Assembly (NCBI RefSeq): GCF_000203815.1
Contig: NW_004457695.1
Location: 62,001-126,000, forward strand
Length of the DNA: 64,000 nucleotides
Source of the DNA: Cavenderia fasciculata
Taxonomy: Eukaryota; Evosea; Eumycetozoa; Acytosteliales; Cavenderiaceae
Direction of reading: 5' to 3'
Positions within the stretch are counted from its first letter, which is position 1, and every line of letters begins with the position of its first letter. Shown here in pieces: positions 25,201-37,400 of the stretch. Under the pieces are notes generated by a model. It was not told the origin of the DNA. It saw only the letters and a list, made by a program, of their open reading frames with translations, and searched no databases. Position numbers and translations under genes: made by a program.

Positions 25201-26064
25201 TCTTTTCTGCTTTCTCTTTGTTTAATATATATATATATATAATACTGTGCTATGCTATGCTATGAATTAAAAAATCAAGTCCACCACTAATTACTACTAC
25301 TATCTACTACTGTTATACTATTCTTTCTATAAATTTGTTCAACTGATCGATGTTTTAGAGACAAAAAGTTGAGAGTATATATATAGGTATAAATATTAAA
25401 TATTAACAAACTAAAAAGATAATAACAAGAGATCCACAATTTGGGCTTGTCACAACTTCCTCAGACCAATAAAAAAATTAAAAAAAAATTGCGCTTTTGA
25501 GAATCAAAGGGGAATTTTGAATCGATTCAAAAAATTACTTCCCTATTATTATTATTATTATTATGTATAATATTTATTACTAGCCATTATGATAGTATCG
25601 AATATTACTTTATTCCTATTCTTCTTCCTTCTTCCTCCTACTTTTAGACCAACTAAAATATTGTAAATCTTTCACATACGATACGAATTTGGGGACCAAG
25701 AAAGAAAAGAGTTTCAATTAAATTAATTTTTTTAAAACAATGATGGTGAAATAAGAATATCTCAAAAGGTTTTCCATTTGTGCTCACAACTTCTTTGAAT
25801 GAGGATGATGATGTATTTGAGAGGTGCGCAGGTGTTTTTTCCTCATTGAGAAAATAAACGATCAAAAAAATTGATCGAATTTGATCGATTTCGAAGCACG
25901 TGGAGGACAAAGATCAACGACTTTAAAAGCTGACCTTTCATTATTCAATAGTTAGCAGTTGCGTAGCTAACCAACAATAATAATCGCTTGACAATAATAA
26001 TAGTAGTAGTAGTAGTAGTAGTAGTAGCGATAACTTTTAAATATTTTCAAAAGAGATACACGAC
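25201..26064. promoter_or_regulatory. divergent promoter region, cullin / Frizzled-like receptor
   Basis: This 864-bp spacer lies between divergent starts. It contains TATATA runs near 25220, a TATGC tandem (about 25251-25263), an ATT run near 25548 and a GTA/TAG repeat at about 26000-26028. It may carry separate promoters. No gene was seen; an 85-codon minus frame at 25653-25910 is not family-like. Confidence 0.4.
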
Positions 26065-28815
26065 ATGTTACAACAACCACCACTTATCGTCATATTGTTG
26101 TTGTCACTGCTGTCGCTGACAATGACGATAGTACTAGTGTATTCACAAACAACATATGAATATCCAATTGATATGGGTGCAAAGTGTGAAGCATTCATTG
26201 GAGATCCAATAGACAGAATAGTATGCGCACCCTATCTTACAGCATACAATACATCGATCTATGTAGCAACAGGTGCATCACAAGATCAAATGATATTAGA
26301 TGCAGATTACTATGTTAAATTCTTAAATAGTTATGGCAATGATGCCTGTAAAATTCAATCTAGTTATAGAACTCTATGTTCTTTTGTAAGTATAGTAGTT
26401 TAGTTTATTTATATCCATTCGTTATTCTACGCACGCACACACACACGGTTTTTTTTTTATTTTTACTTTATAGTGCATTTAATAGCGCAAACTATTAATA
26501 ATATTATTTATTTTTATTTTTAGTTTTTTATTAAATGTGTAAACATCAATGTAACATTGGGACAACCTCCAAATGATACATTACCTACGGCTACTACCAA
26601 TGTAACAGTAGCATTTCCACAGTTTACATGTAGAGAGAGTTGTCAAAAGAGTATGGATCTGTGTAGTGTAACACCTGATCTATACAACTGTGCCGACAAT
26701 ACAACGACATCACTTGGCAGTCGACCACTCTATCCACCAGAGCTATCGATAGAGTTGTTCAATCTAACATCACTCAATTATAGTCACTATCAATACGATC
26801 AAGGTACAAATCAAAGTATTTGGTCTTATATCTATGATCAACTCTATTGTTTCAATAGTACCGACTTGAGTCTCAATATCAATGAGACCATCGATACTTC
26901 TGTTTGTCAATCTCCTTTGGTTTATAGAAAGAGTCCTGATCGTTGGTACGATGAAAATATTGCTGGTTATACTTGGGTTACTGCTACTTCTGATTGTTTA
27001 GTTGTATGTTAATTAATTAAAACAAACAAACAAAATATATAGAGAGAATCAATTAATAATTAATCATTCATCTTTATTTATTTTCTTATTTAGCCATGTC
27101 CAGCACCAGCATTTTCAATGGATCAATGGAATAGTTTTTATCACTTGGTAGATACACTCAGTATGATGTCTGCTCTATCTGCTCTATTTATGATCATCAC
27201 CTATGGAATATTGAATAGAGAACATACAAATTATGAAAAGATCCTTTTATTCCAATTTACTAGTTTATTCGTATGTTTTATATTTAATATGAATCATTTT
27301 ATTATTTTATTTTAACTAATCATCGATTTCTATTTTTAAAAGATTCGATCATTGTCAGGTGTTGTAATGGTATTTTCAGGTGGAACTAAAAACAATGTAT
27401 GTCCAGACCCAGGTAGATCAATGACATCTCTTGATACTCTATGTGTTGTATATGGAGTTTTGTTTTATGGCTTTTCTCTAAATGCTATCATGTGGTGGAG
27501 CTTTTTGGTGTTTGATTTGTGGTGTGTCGTAAGAAAATGTATGTAAACATTTACTAATTAGATAAACAACCTCCTTTACAACAATGTATTAACCAAACTT
27601 GATTTATTTATTTATAAAGTCCGTCAATTAAAATTATTATACTTTTTAATTGGTTCAACTATTATTACAATAGTTATGACTGTATTTGCTACAATTAAAG
27701 GAAAATATATCGCCGATAAAGGAAATGTTGTGTATGTAGTAGAAAATAGGAATGTGACAGACAGACAGACAGATTGATTAATTTTCTTTTAATTTAATTT
27801 AGATGTTGGATTTCTGACAATGATTATGTTGACGAATTATTCTGGGGACCTGTAGGTGCTTTAATTGGTGTTTGTTCTATTTTAATCGTTTGGATTATAG
27901 TTGATGTTTATAGAGTAAGATTCAACACATTTATATATACTATTGATAAAAAACCTACCTACCTAAATGTTAACCATTTTTTTATTATTTTAGTTAATTA
28001 ATAGAACAAATGTTGGCTGGCAACTTGGAAAAAAGTTTGTTTATGCACAAATAGGACCTTTGGGTTATATTATTGTGTTTTATGTTGCCTATGTTTACAT
28101 TTTCGTTTATAATCGTACCTATCATCTTTCATATCTCGAACTCAAAAAGAAGTCAGCTGTTGCCTATTTTGACTGCATTTTAAATTCTCAAGCAGGTGGA
28201 TATGACCCAAATACGTGTTTGGTGGCAGGTCCAGAGATTGCAGCCTACACTATATTCATTACTCTGCTTCAGATATTTGGCATGTTTACACTCTTTTATG
28301 CATTCAACTCTAAATTTGTGGCCATTTGGAAGGAAACTTTGCTCAAGCTAAGAGCTTGGTTCTACTACAGAGTATTGGGTAAAAAAGTACAACTTGACTA
28401 TAACCCTTCAACAGCTATCAATACGGCTACTACTGCCACAAAATTATCTTCAGTTGGTTCAACCGATGGAATGTCATCACTTTCTATAAGTCCACCAATT
28501 GCATCGGCATCACAAAAGAAATCAAAAAAAAATAGGCAATCAAAATTAATATTATCACCAACCTTTGATCAATTGCCTCCAATGAATGATAATGATAATA
28601 ACAACAACAATAATAATAATGTAGATATTCAACTTGAAACATTCAATAATCATTCCGATAATAATAATAATAATGTAGATATTCAACTTGAAACTCTCAA
28701 CAATCAACAGTCCGAGAGTAATAATATTAATAGTAACGATAATAATCAAAATGTTGGCAACTCTGAATCCAACAATAATGGAGGAGAAATAGCTACATTT
28801 GAATCAAAAGAATAA
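26065..28815 (+). CDS. fsl: Frizzled/Smoothened-like receptor with CRD
   Basis: Seven exons (26065-26385, 26524-27003, 27094-27270, 27343-27538, 27620-27731, 27803-27914, 27994-28815) give 739 residues. There is a signal peptide (about residues 7-28). The extracellular Cys-rich domain has paired Cys (CEAFIGDPIDRIVC, CRESCQKSMDLC) and many N-glycosylation sites. Seven hydrophobic segments follow from about residue 280, including MSALSALFMIITYGIL, YGVLFYGFSLNAIMWWSF, LIGSTIITIVMTVFATI and YTIFITLLQIFGMFTLFYAF. The cytoplasmic tail is Asn-rich. Social amoebae have an expanded family of these receptors (fsl, and fsc without the CRD). Ligands are unknown, and dictyostelids lack canonical Wnt. The tail contains a duplicated NVDIQLET unit separated by Asn tracts. 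The specific orthologue cannot be named. Confidence 0.92.
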
Positions 28816-29022
28816 ATAAATACTAATAAATTGGCAATACAATTTTTTCATTCATTAATTATTTACAGTTTATTATTACCTCTATATACTTCATCCAACA
28901 TTTGACAATATTTAGAGTTGAGTGAAAATGTATAATTTCTCTAGAGTTGATTTCAATATTAATTTATTATTATTGTTGCTGCTGTTGTTGTTGTTGTTGT
29001 TGTTTGAATATGATTATTAAAT

Positions 29023-29761
29023 TTAGTCTGACCAATTTACAGAAATCTTTTCTTCGATACCCTCTTGGTTACCAATCATTAATATAAATTCATCAAACGA
29101 TATTTTTCCATCCTTGTCCAAATCACCTTCAATAATAGTCTTGTCTACGATTTGTTGTAATTGAACATCATTCAAATTGGTTCCAACCATCATTTTTAAT
29201 ACTTGAAATAATTCACCATTACCAATAAATCCATCAGCATCCATATCATATACATTAAATAAAACTGTAAAAAGAGAAAGAGTGATGTATTAGAAAGGTG
29301 ATAAAAGAGGGGGGAGGAGAGATGGGAACGGTACAACAACAACAACAACAATAACATACATTTTAATTTTTCCTCTTTAGAACCTTTATGAGAGAGTGTG
29401 CTGAGAGCAGAAACAAACTCTGAGAACTCTATTTCATTATCATGATTCTTATCAAATATTTGAAGTACACGCTCCAACAATGGATTGAGAGCTAGGTCGG
29501 GAATGGAAAGGAACTCATCAGTCGTTAAAGTTCCAGAGCCATCCTTGTCTAACATTTGAAATCTTCTATATAATTTTTTTAATTCAGTCTCTGAAACTAT
29601 ATATAGTTTAGTTATCATCACAAGTTTAGTTAGTATCTATATATATATAAACGATAGACATATCTGTTATCTCCTCTCTTGTGTGGCTTGTACTTACAAG
29701 AACTCATTTCTTTTAACTGATCAAGATGTTCCTTGCTTACACCTGAATGTTGATTACCCAT
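29023..29761 (-). CDS. cnbA: calcineurin B regulatory subunit
   Basis: Three exons (29761-29698, 29596-29360, 29264-29023) encode 180 residues. MGNQHSG is an N-myristoylation signal. Four EF-hand loops are visible: [42 protein letters not shown] and [26 protein letters not shown] is the calcineurin A-binding helix that is nearly invariant in the family. The protein confers Ca2+ regulation on the PP2B phosphatase. Length and exon joins ([12 protein letters not shown]) fit the family exactly. The catalytic subunit gene is not in this window. Confidence 0.95.
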
Positions 29762-30008
29762 TTTATTCTTTTTATCCGTTGTTATTGATGCTGGTCTCTT
29801 CTCCACTCTTTATATTAATAGTAATAATATTAGTTTGTTTTAATATTAAGGTTAGGTTTATTAATAATAATCAGCTGAGTTCTAAAGTTAGGGTTGAAGG
29901 ATCGACACAAAATCATATAAAAAATAAATTTAATAATATTGTGTGCACGTGACACTCTACTTTAATAGTTCTGACTTTTAGAAATTCATTTAAATGATAG
30001 AGAGATAA

Positions 30009-30269
30009 ATGGATACATTAGTTAATAAAAGAGGAGGAGGAGCAGGAGGAGGTGTAGGTGTTGGGTCAGATATAAATATGGATAACATCAACATAGATGA
30101 TAGTGATTGTTCAGACCTCGATGATGAACAATACAGACAAAGTATTAGAAAGCATTTGGCATGGTATGAAAAGATAGGTGTCGATGCTTGTCTATTGTCA
30201 AGAGTTATCATTTTCCTCATTGTCATATTTTGGATATTATTCGTTATCTATGCTGCGCTAACAATGTAA
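30009..30269 (+). CDS. small tail-anchored membrane protein, unknown
   Basis: This intronless 86-residue frame starts MDTLVNKRG, has a Gly-rich stretch and an acidic middle (DDSDCSDLDDEQYRQSIRKH). It ends in one hydrophobic helix LSRVIIFLIVIFWILFVIYA near the C-terminus. That arrangement is a tail anchor with the N-terminus in the cytosol. The gene sits 247 bp from the divergent calcineurin B start and converges with the ENGase gene (stops 96 bp apart). I do not recognise a family. Coding status rests on position, composition and the well-formed helix. Confidence 0.6.
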   Translation: MDTLVNKRGGGAGGGVGVGSDINMDNINIDDSDCSDLDDEQYRQSIRKHLAWYEKIGVDACLLSRVIIFLIVIFWILFVIYAALTM

Positions 30270-30365
30270 ACTAGCTAGCTCTACCCCAAAACAAACCACG
30301 TGACATCAGCACAATCATTACACTTTAATAATGGTATGAATAATAATTGTTTATTGATTTAAACA

Positions 30366-33300
30366 TCATTCAGTAATTCTTTTACTGACAATAGATATTA
30401 AATGATAGGTATCATCATAAAAGTGAAATGATACGATATTATCATCATCTTTGGTTTGGTGATGAATCAGATCCGATGATATGCAATATCTATTGGTAAA
30501 GGACTTTCCCAACCATTTATCATTCAAATATACCATTGTAAATGATGCTGCTGCTGTTGCTGTCGATACATTCCAATGACAAAGTATATCATATATATCC
30601 TGACCATTATACATTGATTTCTTGTTCCATATCTTTTCAAACTTGATACTATCATTTTCAACAATAAATGCTTTAGAAGTTTCCTCTTCCTTCCATTGTA
30701 GATTTAATTCTCCTAAATTTAAATCAAATCGACTATTATTACTATTATCATTATTATTGTTGTAAATTAATAATTGAATTGATTTAATGGTCAATTGGTT
30801 GGTTAAAAGATCTTTTGAAACACTAAATGATCTAGTTGTCCAATTATTAGTGTTGTAGTCTGAGTTTTGATTTAAAATCATCATTCTATTGTTTCCAAAT
30901 ATATGATTGAATTGAGAAGAGTTGTTTTGTTGTTGTTGGTTATTATTATCATTATTATCATTATTATTGTCTGTAAGAATATTAACAGGGCCATTTTCTA
31001 GTTTAATAACCAAAGCCACATTGATTGAATGATTTAATTGTTGTTGGTTGTGAATCCATTTAAAAGTATATGATATCATCAAATCCTTGTTGTTGAGACA
31101 CTTTACATCTAAATTAAACAATGTGAAAAGGAAATAATTGAATGGTTCAATCAATTTTCCTTTTACATTTAAACAACTTCCTCCAAAATAAGAATCATCA
31201 TAGATGACACTATTTGAAACAAGAGGAGAACCACACCAATATCCATATTCGTAACATCCCATTACATCCATATCTGAAAGATTAATCCATTCCTTGTTGT
31301 TGTTCATAACTTGTTTACCATTTATAAAGTATCCACCATTTGATTTTCCAACATTAAAGTGGTTGATAAATGGTAACTCTGTCTTTGACACTCTCTCACC
31401 CATTTCTGCCAAGATACAATTGGTTTCCGTTGTTGTTTTGGTGGTTGTCTTTACATTTAAATGTAGATGAATAGATGTAATTCTTGGACCAAAATGACCA
31501 GCCCAATGCTCTATATCCCTTCCAATAAACTCTATATAGATGTATCTTACACCCTCAAGTGGACTCTCAATTTCAGTTGAATACTTTTTAAATTGATTGG
31601 TTGTAATAATTTCTTGTTCTAATTTATCAGTGTATAATGATTTATGATTTTCATCTCTCAATTCAATCCTTAAAGTACGTAATAATAATAACTTGTTAGT
31701 GTATTGAATTTGTTTGTTTGAATAGTTTTGATGATACATACTGGTAAGATATAAAATCATTAAATTTTGGACCAGTACCACAATGATAGAATTCAAAGTA
31801 GATGATTGGCATTAAATCCAACTCTTGTTTGGAATATCCCTTTTTTAAAAGATCTATTTCTTGTGACATTACACTATGATATGATGATTTAAAACAATTA
31901 CCTCTATTCATTCCTTCATTCTTTGCTGTCACCCATACATCACCTTTTTCTAAAGTATGATTATTCCAACCATCCAAATTATTATCAAAAACACATCCAT
32001 TTTCAATTAAATCTAAAAGAGAGAATACAGGTTAGTTTGGTCCATTAATATTATTATTATTATTTTAATTATTATTATAATTTTAAATTTACTTACTATT
32101 AAATAAAGGACCAACCCATAAATTTGATTCTTTTAATTGGAATTGAAGATGAGATGATTGGTTAGCTTCCCATGTCCAAGCTGGAGCAAATATAGCACTA
32201 GATAGTTTATGTTTATAGGCTTTTTGAACACCAATGTAGCTATTTAATTTACCACCACCAAATGTACCTCTACCAAATACATCGGTTCCAACATACACTT
32301 GGTGTTCTCTATCGGTTGCCAATTGGCTAGAAGATTTGATCATATCCTCATTCCATTTATAGTTTAAGAATATTCCGTCACATGCATCAAAGTAGATCTT
32401 ATTTTTTTGGTTTAATTCATTTTGCCATACCAATGTACCATCATCCAAAACACTATCATACCAAATAACCAATGATCCATTGACAGCTCTATGCATAGTC
32501 TCTGTAAAATATTCCAACATTTGTTTATATTTTATGGCATAGTTTTTGTTGGGTAGATCCGATTCAATATTAATAAACCAACCATCGAATCCACAGTGAA
32601 CAGCAATATCAACCAAACGATCTATAAATACATGTCCTTTAAACTCTTGAGAGTTTAGATCAATATCAATACCATCAACCAATCTACAAGCATCATTGAC
32701 ACCACCTTCCCATTCAGTAATAATAGTACCCAATATCTTTACACCATTTTTGTGTGAACTATTTATCCATCCAATTGCTAATATTAATAAAAAAAGGTTA
32801 GATCTTATTAAAAAAAAGAAGAGTTATTTTAATGACATACGAGGAATAGATATTCTTTGATGAGTAAAATAGATAAAAGTATCAACAAGTTGCCAATACT
32901 TGAATGTATAATTATAAAATACATTATCTTTTTCATCATTGTCACCACGGTTATTGTCCTTTCTGGAACCTTGATAACCTTGTTCGTCTGTTTCATAAGG
33001 TAAATAACCACCCATCATATCATGACAATGAATAATTTGTTGATTATTTGATCTACCATTGTTTTTTTCTAGTTTAAATGTATTTACTTTGGTGTTGTCA
33101 AATCTCCAGTCTAAAAGATGAATTAAACTTGGTAATGCTTTGAATTGATTTGATGTTGCAATAGACATTTGTTCTTTATAAAGGAATAAAAGGATTGTTA
33201 ATAACAATTATCTCTTTTTTGATTGCAGTTTCAATAACTTACTATCAGGGTATGAGGGAGGTGATGAATATATATTTAAATGACTCGATTCATCGTATCT

Positions 33301-33952
33301 GAGAGTTGATACTACCAAGTTGTTTATCAATGCAGAGAATAATGTACAACGGTCTTTTGTATTGTTATCTCCAATTCTTATTGGGTATTTTGACTTTTGA
33401 TTGTGTTGGTGAGAGCAGTCATTGTCTTCCTCTTTTCGTTGTTGTTTATGATAAAGTACATTATTGACATGAATAGATGTATCTAGACTATTGTAAACAA
33501 TCTTTATATGTAACCATTCACCAATCTTGATTGGATCTGGTTTTAATAGTACTTTGTTATGATTATCATTTTGATGACTATAGTAATGCTCATAATCATA
33601 TTTTGGTGTTGTGAATAATCGATTTAATGAATCAATGTATAATCCTTCTTTCTTTGGTGACGACGACGACGATGGTGGTTGTTCTATTTCAAATATAGTA
33701 TGACATACAGCACCCTCCAAAGGTTTATTCTTTACAATAATATAAACATATGTTTAGTAAATAGTAGTAGTAGTAGTAGGTCTCAATCAATCAATCAATC
33801 TCCCCCATCTTACTTACAACGAATAACCAACAAGAGATAGAATCAATATCATGTTTGACAGTATTGAATGTTGGTATAGTGAATGATGATGAAACTGAAT
33901 TTGTATCAATCAAAAATGATGACAAAAGAAACGTACTGTTACTGCAATCCAT
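30366..33952 (-). CDS. engase: cytosolic endo-beta-N-acetylglucosaminidase (GH85) with lectin-like and FBA domains
   Basis: Six exons (33952-33818, 33729-33243, 33173-32841, 32777-32097, 32012-31742, 31668-30366) give 1069 residues. Residues about 1-205 look like a LamG/concanavalin-type jellyroll (IKIGEWLHIKIVYN, ALINNLVVSTLRYD). The GH85 barrel follows (about 210-545): IIHCHDMMGGYLP, LGTIITEWEGG, and CGFDGWFINIES with the catalytic Asn/Glu at about 388-390, then VIWYDSVL and YVGTDVFGRGTFGGGK. Residues about 546-700 match an F-box-associated domain: NCFKSSYHSVMSQEIDL and GVRYIYIEFIGRDIEHWAGH. A C-terminal beta region (LPFINHFNVGKSNGGYFING) closes the protein. ENGase cleaves the chitobiose core of N-glycans. 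No signal peptide is seen, fitting a cytosolic role on misfolded or deglycosylated glycoproteins. Confidence 0.92.
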
Positions 33953-34480
33953 AATTAATCTTTCATGAATAATTATTATTATTATTAAATCGACAATGAA
34001 GATCGTGTCGATCAATAAATTTTCGAAAATTCAATCAAAAAAAAAAAAAAAAAAAGAATATTTTTGGCTTTTTTTTTTTGCAAAAAGCTTGAAAAGAATC
34101 TTTGTCTTGGTTTCCGTCTCTGCACGGTTCGTTGAGCTAACCCTTTCACACACACTAGTTGATACGATTCGTTCTTTGAGGCATAGTTAACAGCCCACAA
34201 AGATAAAAACTGTTTATTTTTTTTTTTGCAGGAGAGAGAGGCTAGAAAGAAAGTCGTCGTTCATAGTTGTTTACAAACAAACAAACAATCGATAAAGTAG
34301 TAATCATTATATATACATACACACACATACACATTATACATATAAATATACAACTCTGTACAAGTAGAAAAACACACAAAGGCTCCGAGGATACGATCGT
34401 ATCCTCCATCATTTTTTTTTTTTTCACACACACGCATTTTATTTTATTTTATTTAATTTTATTTATTTATTATAATAAAA
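33953..34480. promoter_or_regulatory. divergent promoter, ENGase / TKL receptor-like kinase
   Basis: This 528-bp spacer has T and A homopolymers at 34038-34055, 34069-34079 and 34218-34228, and a TATATACATACACACACA stretch near 34310. Just upstream of the kinase start are ATTTTATTTTATTT repeats. No gene was seen. Confidence 0.4.
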
Positions 34481-37400
34481 ATGATGATGATGATGATGCA
34501 AAGAAGAATATTTTTTGCAGCATCAATATTATTATTATTATTGAGTTATAGTACAACTACTACGACGGCACAAACAAACGAAGCAAGCAAGACATTTGTA
34601 AATCTTCAAGGCACAGGTCAATATCCAGCGTTTACACAACACTTTTGGTCCAATGAAACCACACCAACCATGAAAGCATCTTGGGATGTTGATTCAGAGG
34701 TAACAGCATCCTACTATACCGATCTATGTAGATTTGGAAAGGTTGGACAATCCGATGCTTCATTTTTTACTTTAAGTTCATTTGTAACTAGTCCAGTCTA
34801 CAATGGATCATTAGAGGATATCTATGTAATAGAAGCAGGTATGAATCAACAACAATCAACAACAACAACAACACATTGATAAAGATCACAATTTCTTACA
34901 TTTGTATTTTTCAAAAAAAAAAAAAAAAAAAAAAAATAGGATCATCGTATGCTATCGACACTAACCTTCTTACGATTTCAAACGTTGCTCTACTTTGTGT
35001 TTATGGCACTTTTGAATTCGAATATGTCGCTCAATTCGTAATGGCATTCCATAGTGTTGTTGTTTTTCCAGGAGGATCTTTAGAAATGAAGGATGTTCTA
35101 GATTTTGTCACTCCAGTAGATTCACCCGCTCTGAGCACATTGGAGCAATACGATGTTTTTAACAGTTTCCCTGGCATTATATCATTTGGTAGAGTTCTTA
35201 TACCGTCAATTCCTGGTGTCTCCTCTCAATACCCATCGATTAGCGTCAACGAGACCACTGTCAAATTCCCATCGTCGATGACCATTGATTTTTCATCAAA
35301 CAATTACAATATGGCCAGCTCAACTGGCTCGGTGTTGTTGGACAGCTCATCGCTTACAAAAGTAGGTTCAGAGTATTTCTACAACTTTGGTGTACAGGGT
35401 GCTCCTGCTGATTTTACGGCAACCATTTATGCGCTTCCAAAGAATATCAAAAACTATGATTTTAAAGCTTCCATGCCCATTCAGTTGTATGGTAGTGCCG
35501 CCTCTTTTGTGGCTGGTTCATCTTCAAAATCTGCCGTCCTTTCCAACTTGTTTGGTCGTACTACCAACGGTCCTCTTTCAGATACCGTCTACAACAACAA
35601 CCGTGCACTCCAGACAACAGGAACCAACCAACGTCTTAGATACGGTGTCAGTGCTTCGTTTGGTGCCAAGATTATCTTGGAGAATGTCTTTATCAAAGAT
35701 TCTTCTTCAGTCCCTTCCTCTAGACGTGCAGTCTTTGGTCTTCATCATGCAACGCTTAACATCAAAAACTCATACGTCAACCGTTTATCGTGTGGTTCGG
35801 TCATCTATGCCGACTATGGCACAGAGGTTATTGAGTCTCTAAACACTGTCTATATCGGAAAGGCTCCACTTGGTGCAATTGCTACCGATGACCCAGAAAC
35901 TGTTGACTTTGGAAGTGGAGGTAGTGCCATCACTTCGCTTTCTCCTCATCTCACTGCCACATCGAATCGATTCTATGGTCAGTTCCCAGGTGGTGCCATT
36001 AATATGGTACAACTTCCAAACAGAACAGCCGTCACTGGAATGTACTATGATCTCCATCTCAACGACGAACTGTATCACGATGCCAGAACCAATGGTTTTT
36101 TAATCGATCAGATGGTTCTCGATGATACTGTGTTCCAATTGGCCGGTAATGACAACCCTGCCATATCCATCATCGGTTATGCATCCTCGATGAGCACACC
36201 ACCCTCGATTACCATTCAAAAGATTGCCACCTCTAATCCGTTTGTCTTTAACTATCCAACTGCCACCATTGTCGTATTAAACTGCACCACCGTCACTAGT
36301 GTACCACTCATCCAAGTTGTATCAGGTCCCGTTTCCGTTATCGTTCAAGATACAAATGTTTTTGGATCTGCCACCCAGATCACCGGATCGTTACCATCGT
36401 CCACTTTAATTAAAATCTCGTTTACTGGAAGCACAGTGGTTGGCTCGGGCATTGTCATTGACCCAGCACATTTCCAATCAAATGGATACCTATCGCCCAT
36501 TATCACAAGCGGCGGCGGTGGTGGACAGCAGCAACCGCAGCAGACCTATGTCCTATTCCAAATCAATACTGGTGTTGGTGGAATTGACAAAACAGGTCCA
36601 TTCCCAGTCGTCACTAGAATGTCTCCATCGTCGTATCAAGCTTTGGTACCTGCAGGCAATGGCACAATCAACTTGGATTTGGGATTTACCTACGCTTTTC
36701 TGCCAGCTTTGGACTTTAAGAACTGTAGAATTCTCTTTGCCAACAACAATTCAGTGGCTGTCAACTCGACTTCTTTGGCTACTGATGGAAGCGGTTCTTT
36801 TAACTGTACCACTACTTGGACACCACCAGCCGACACTGCAAGAACACCGGTATTGCTCAAGGCTGAGATCTACGACTCTGCAGATAGAATGTTATTTTCA
36901 GTCTCTTATCCACTCATCTATATTGTCAACACTCCATTCGAGTTTAAACGTGGATGGGATATGGCAACCAACGCAACCACCAACTCTACAACATCAATCG
37001 ATGGCGTCAACATTTACGATGGATGTTCCACATCTACCTACTGTCAACTAGACAATGTACTTTTAAATTACAACCTTACCGTTCCCACCACCACCGTCCC
37101 TGCTAATACTAGCAATGCTACACTGGCCCTCTTGGAAACAGGAGCATCCTCCAACTTTCCTCTTTCCTCTAGTCCAATACTCACACTCTCTGCAATGGAA
37201 CTTGGTCTTTACAAGTTGAATCTCTTGTTTGTCTACGAGAGACCAAGTAATCTTCCAAACCCACGTCCAGATGAAGTGATTGATATCAATCCCTATCTTC
37301 AAATCAATATTGACGACCAAGTCTATTCAAGTTCCTTGGCCGTCGACACTAGTCTTGCTGGCAGTCAATTGGTCAATGCTACCATCTTTTTTGAACACTC

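Noticed and set aside
34876-34939. Kinase frame extended upstream through the A run
   Set aside because: It is intron sequence. The exon join from 34838 supplies the signal peptide and keeps frame.
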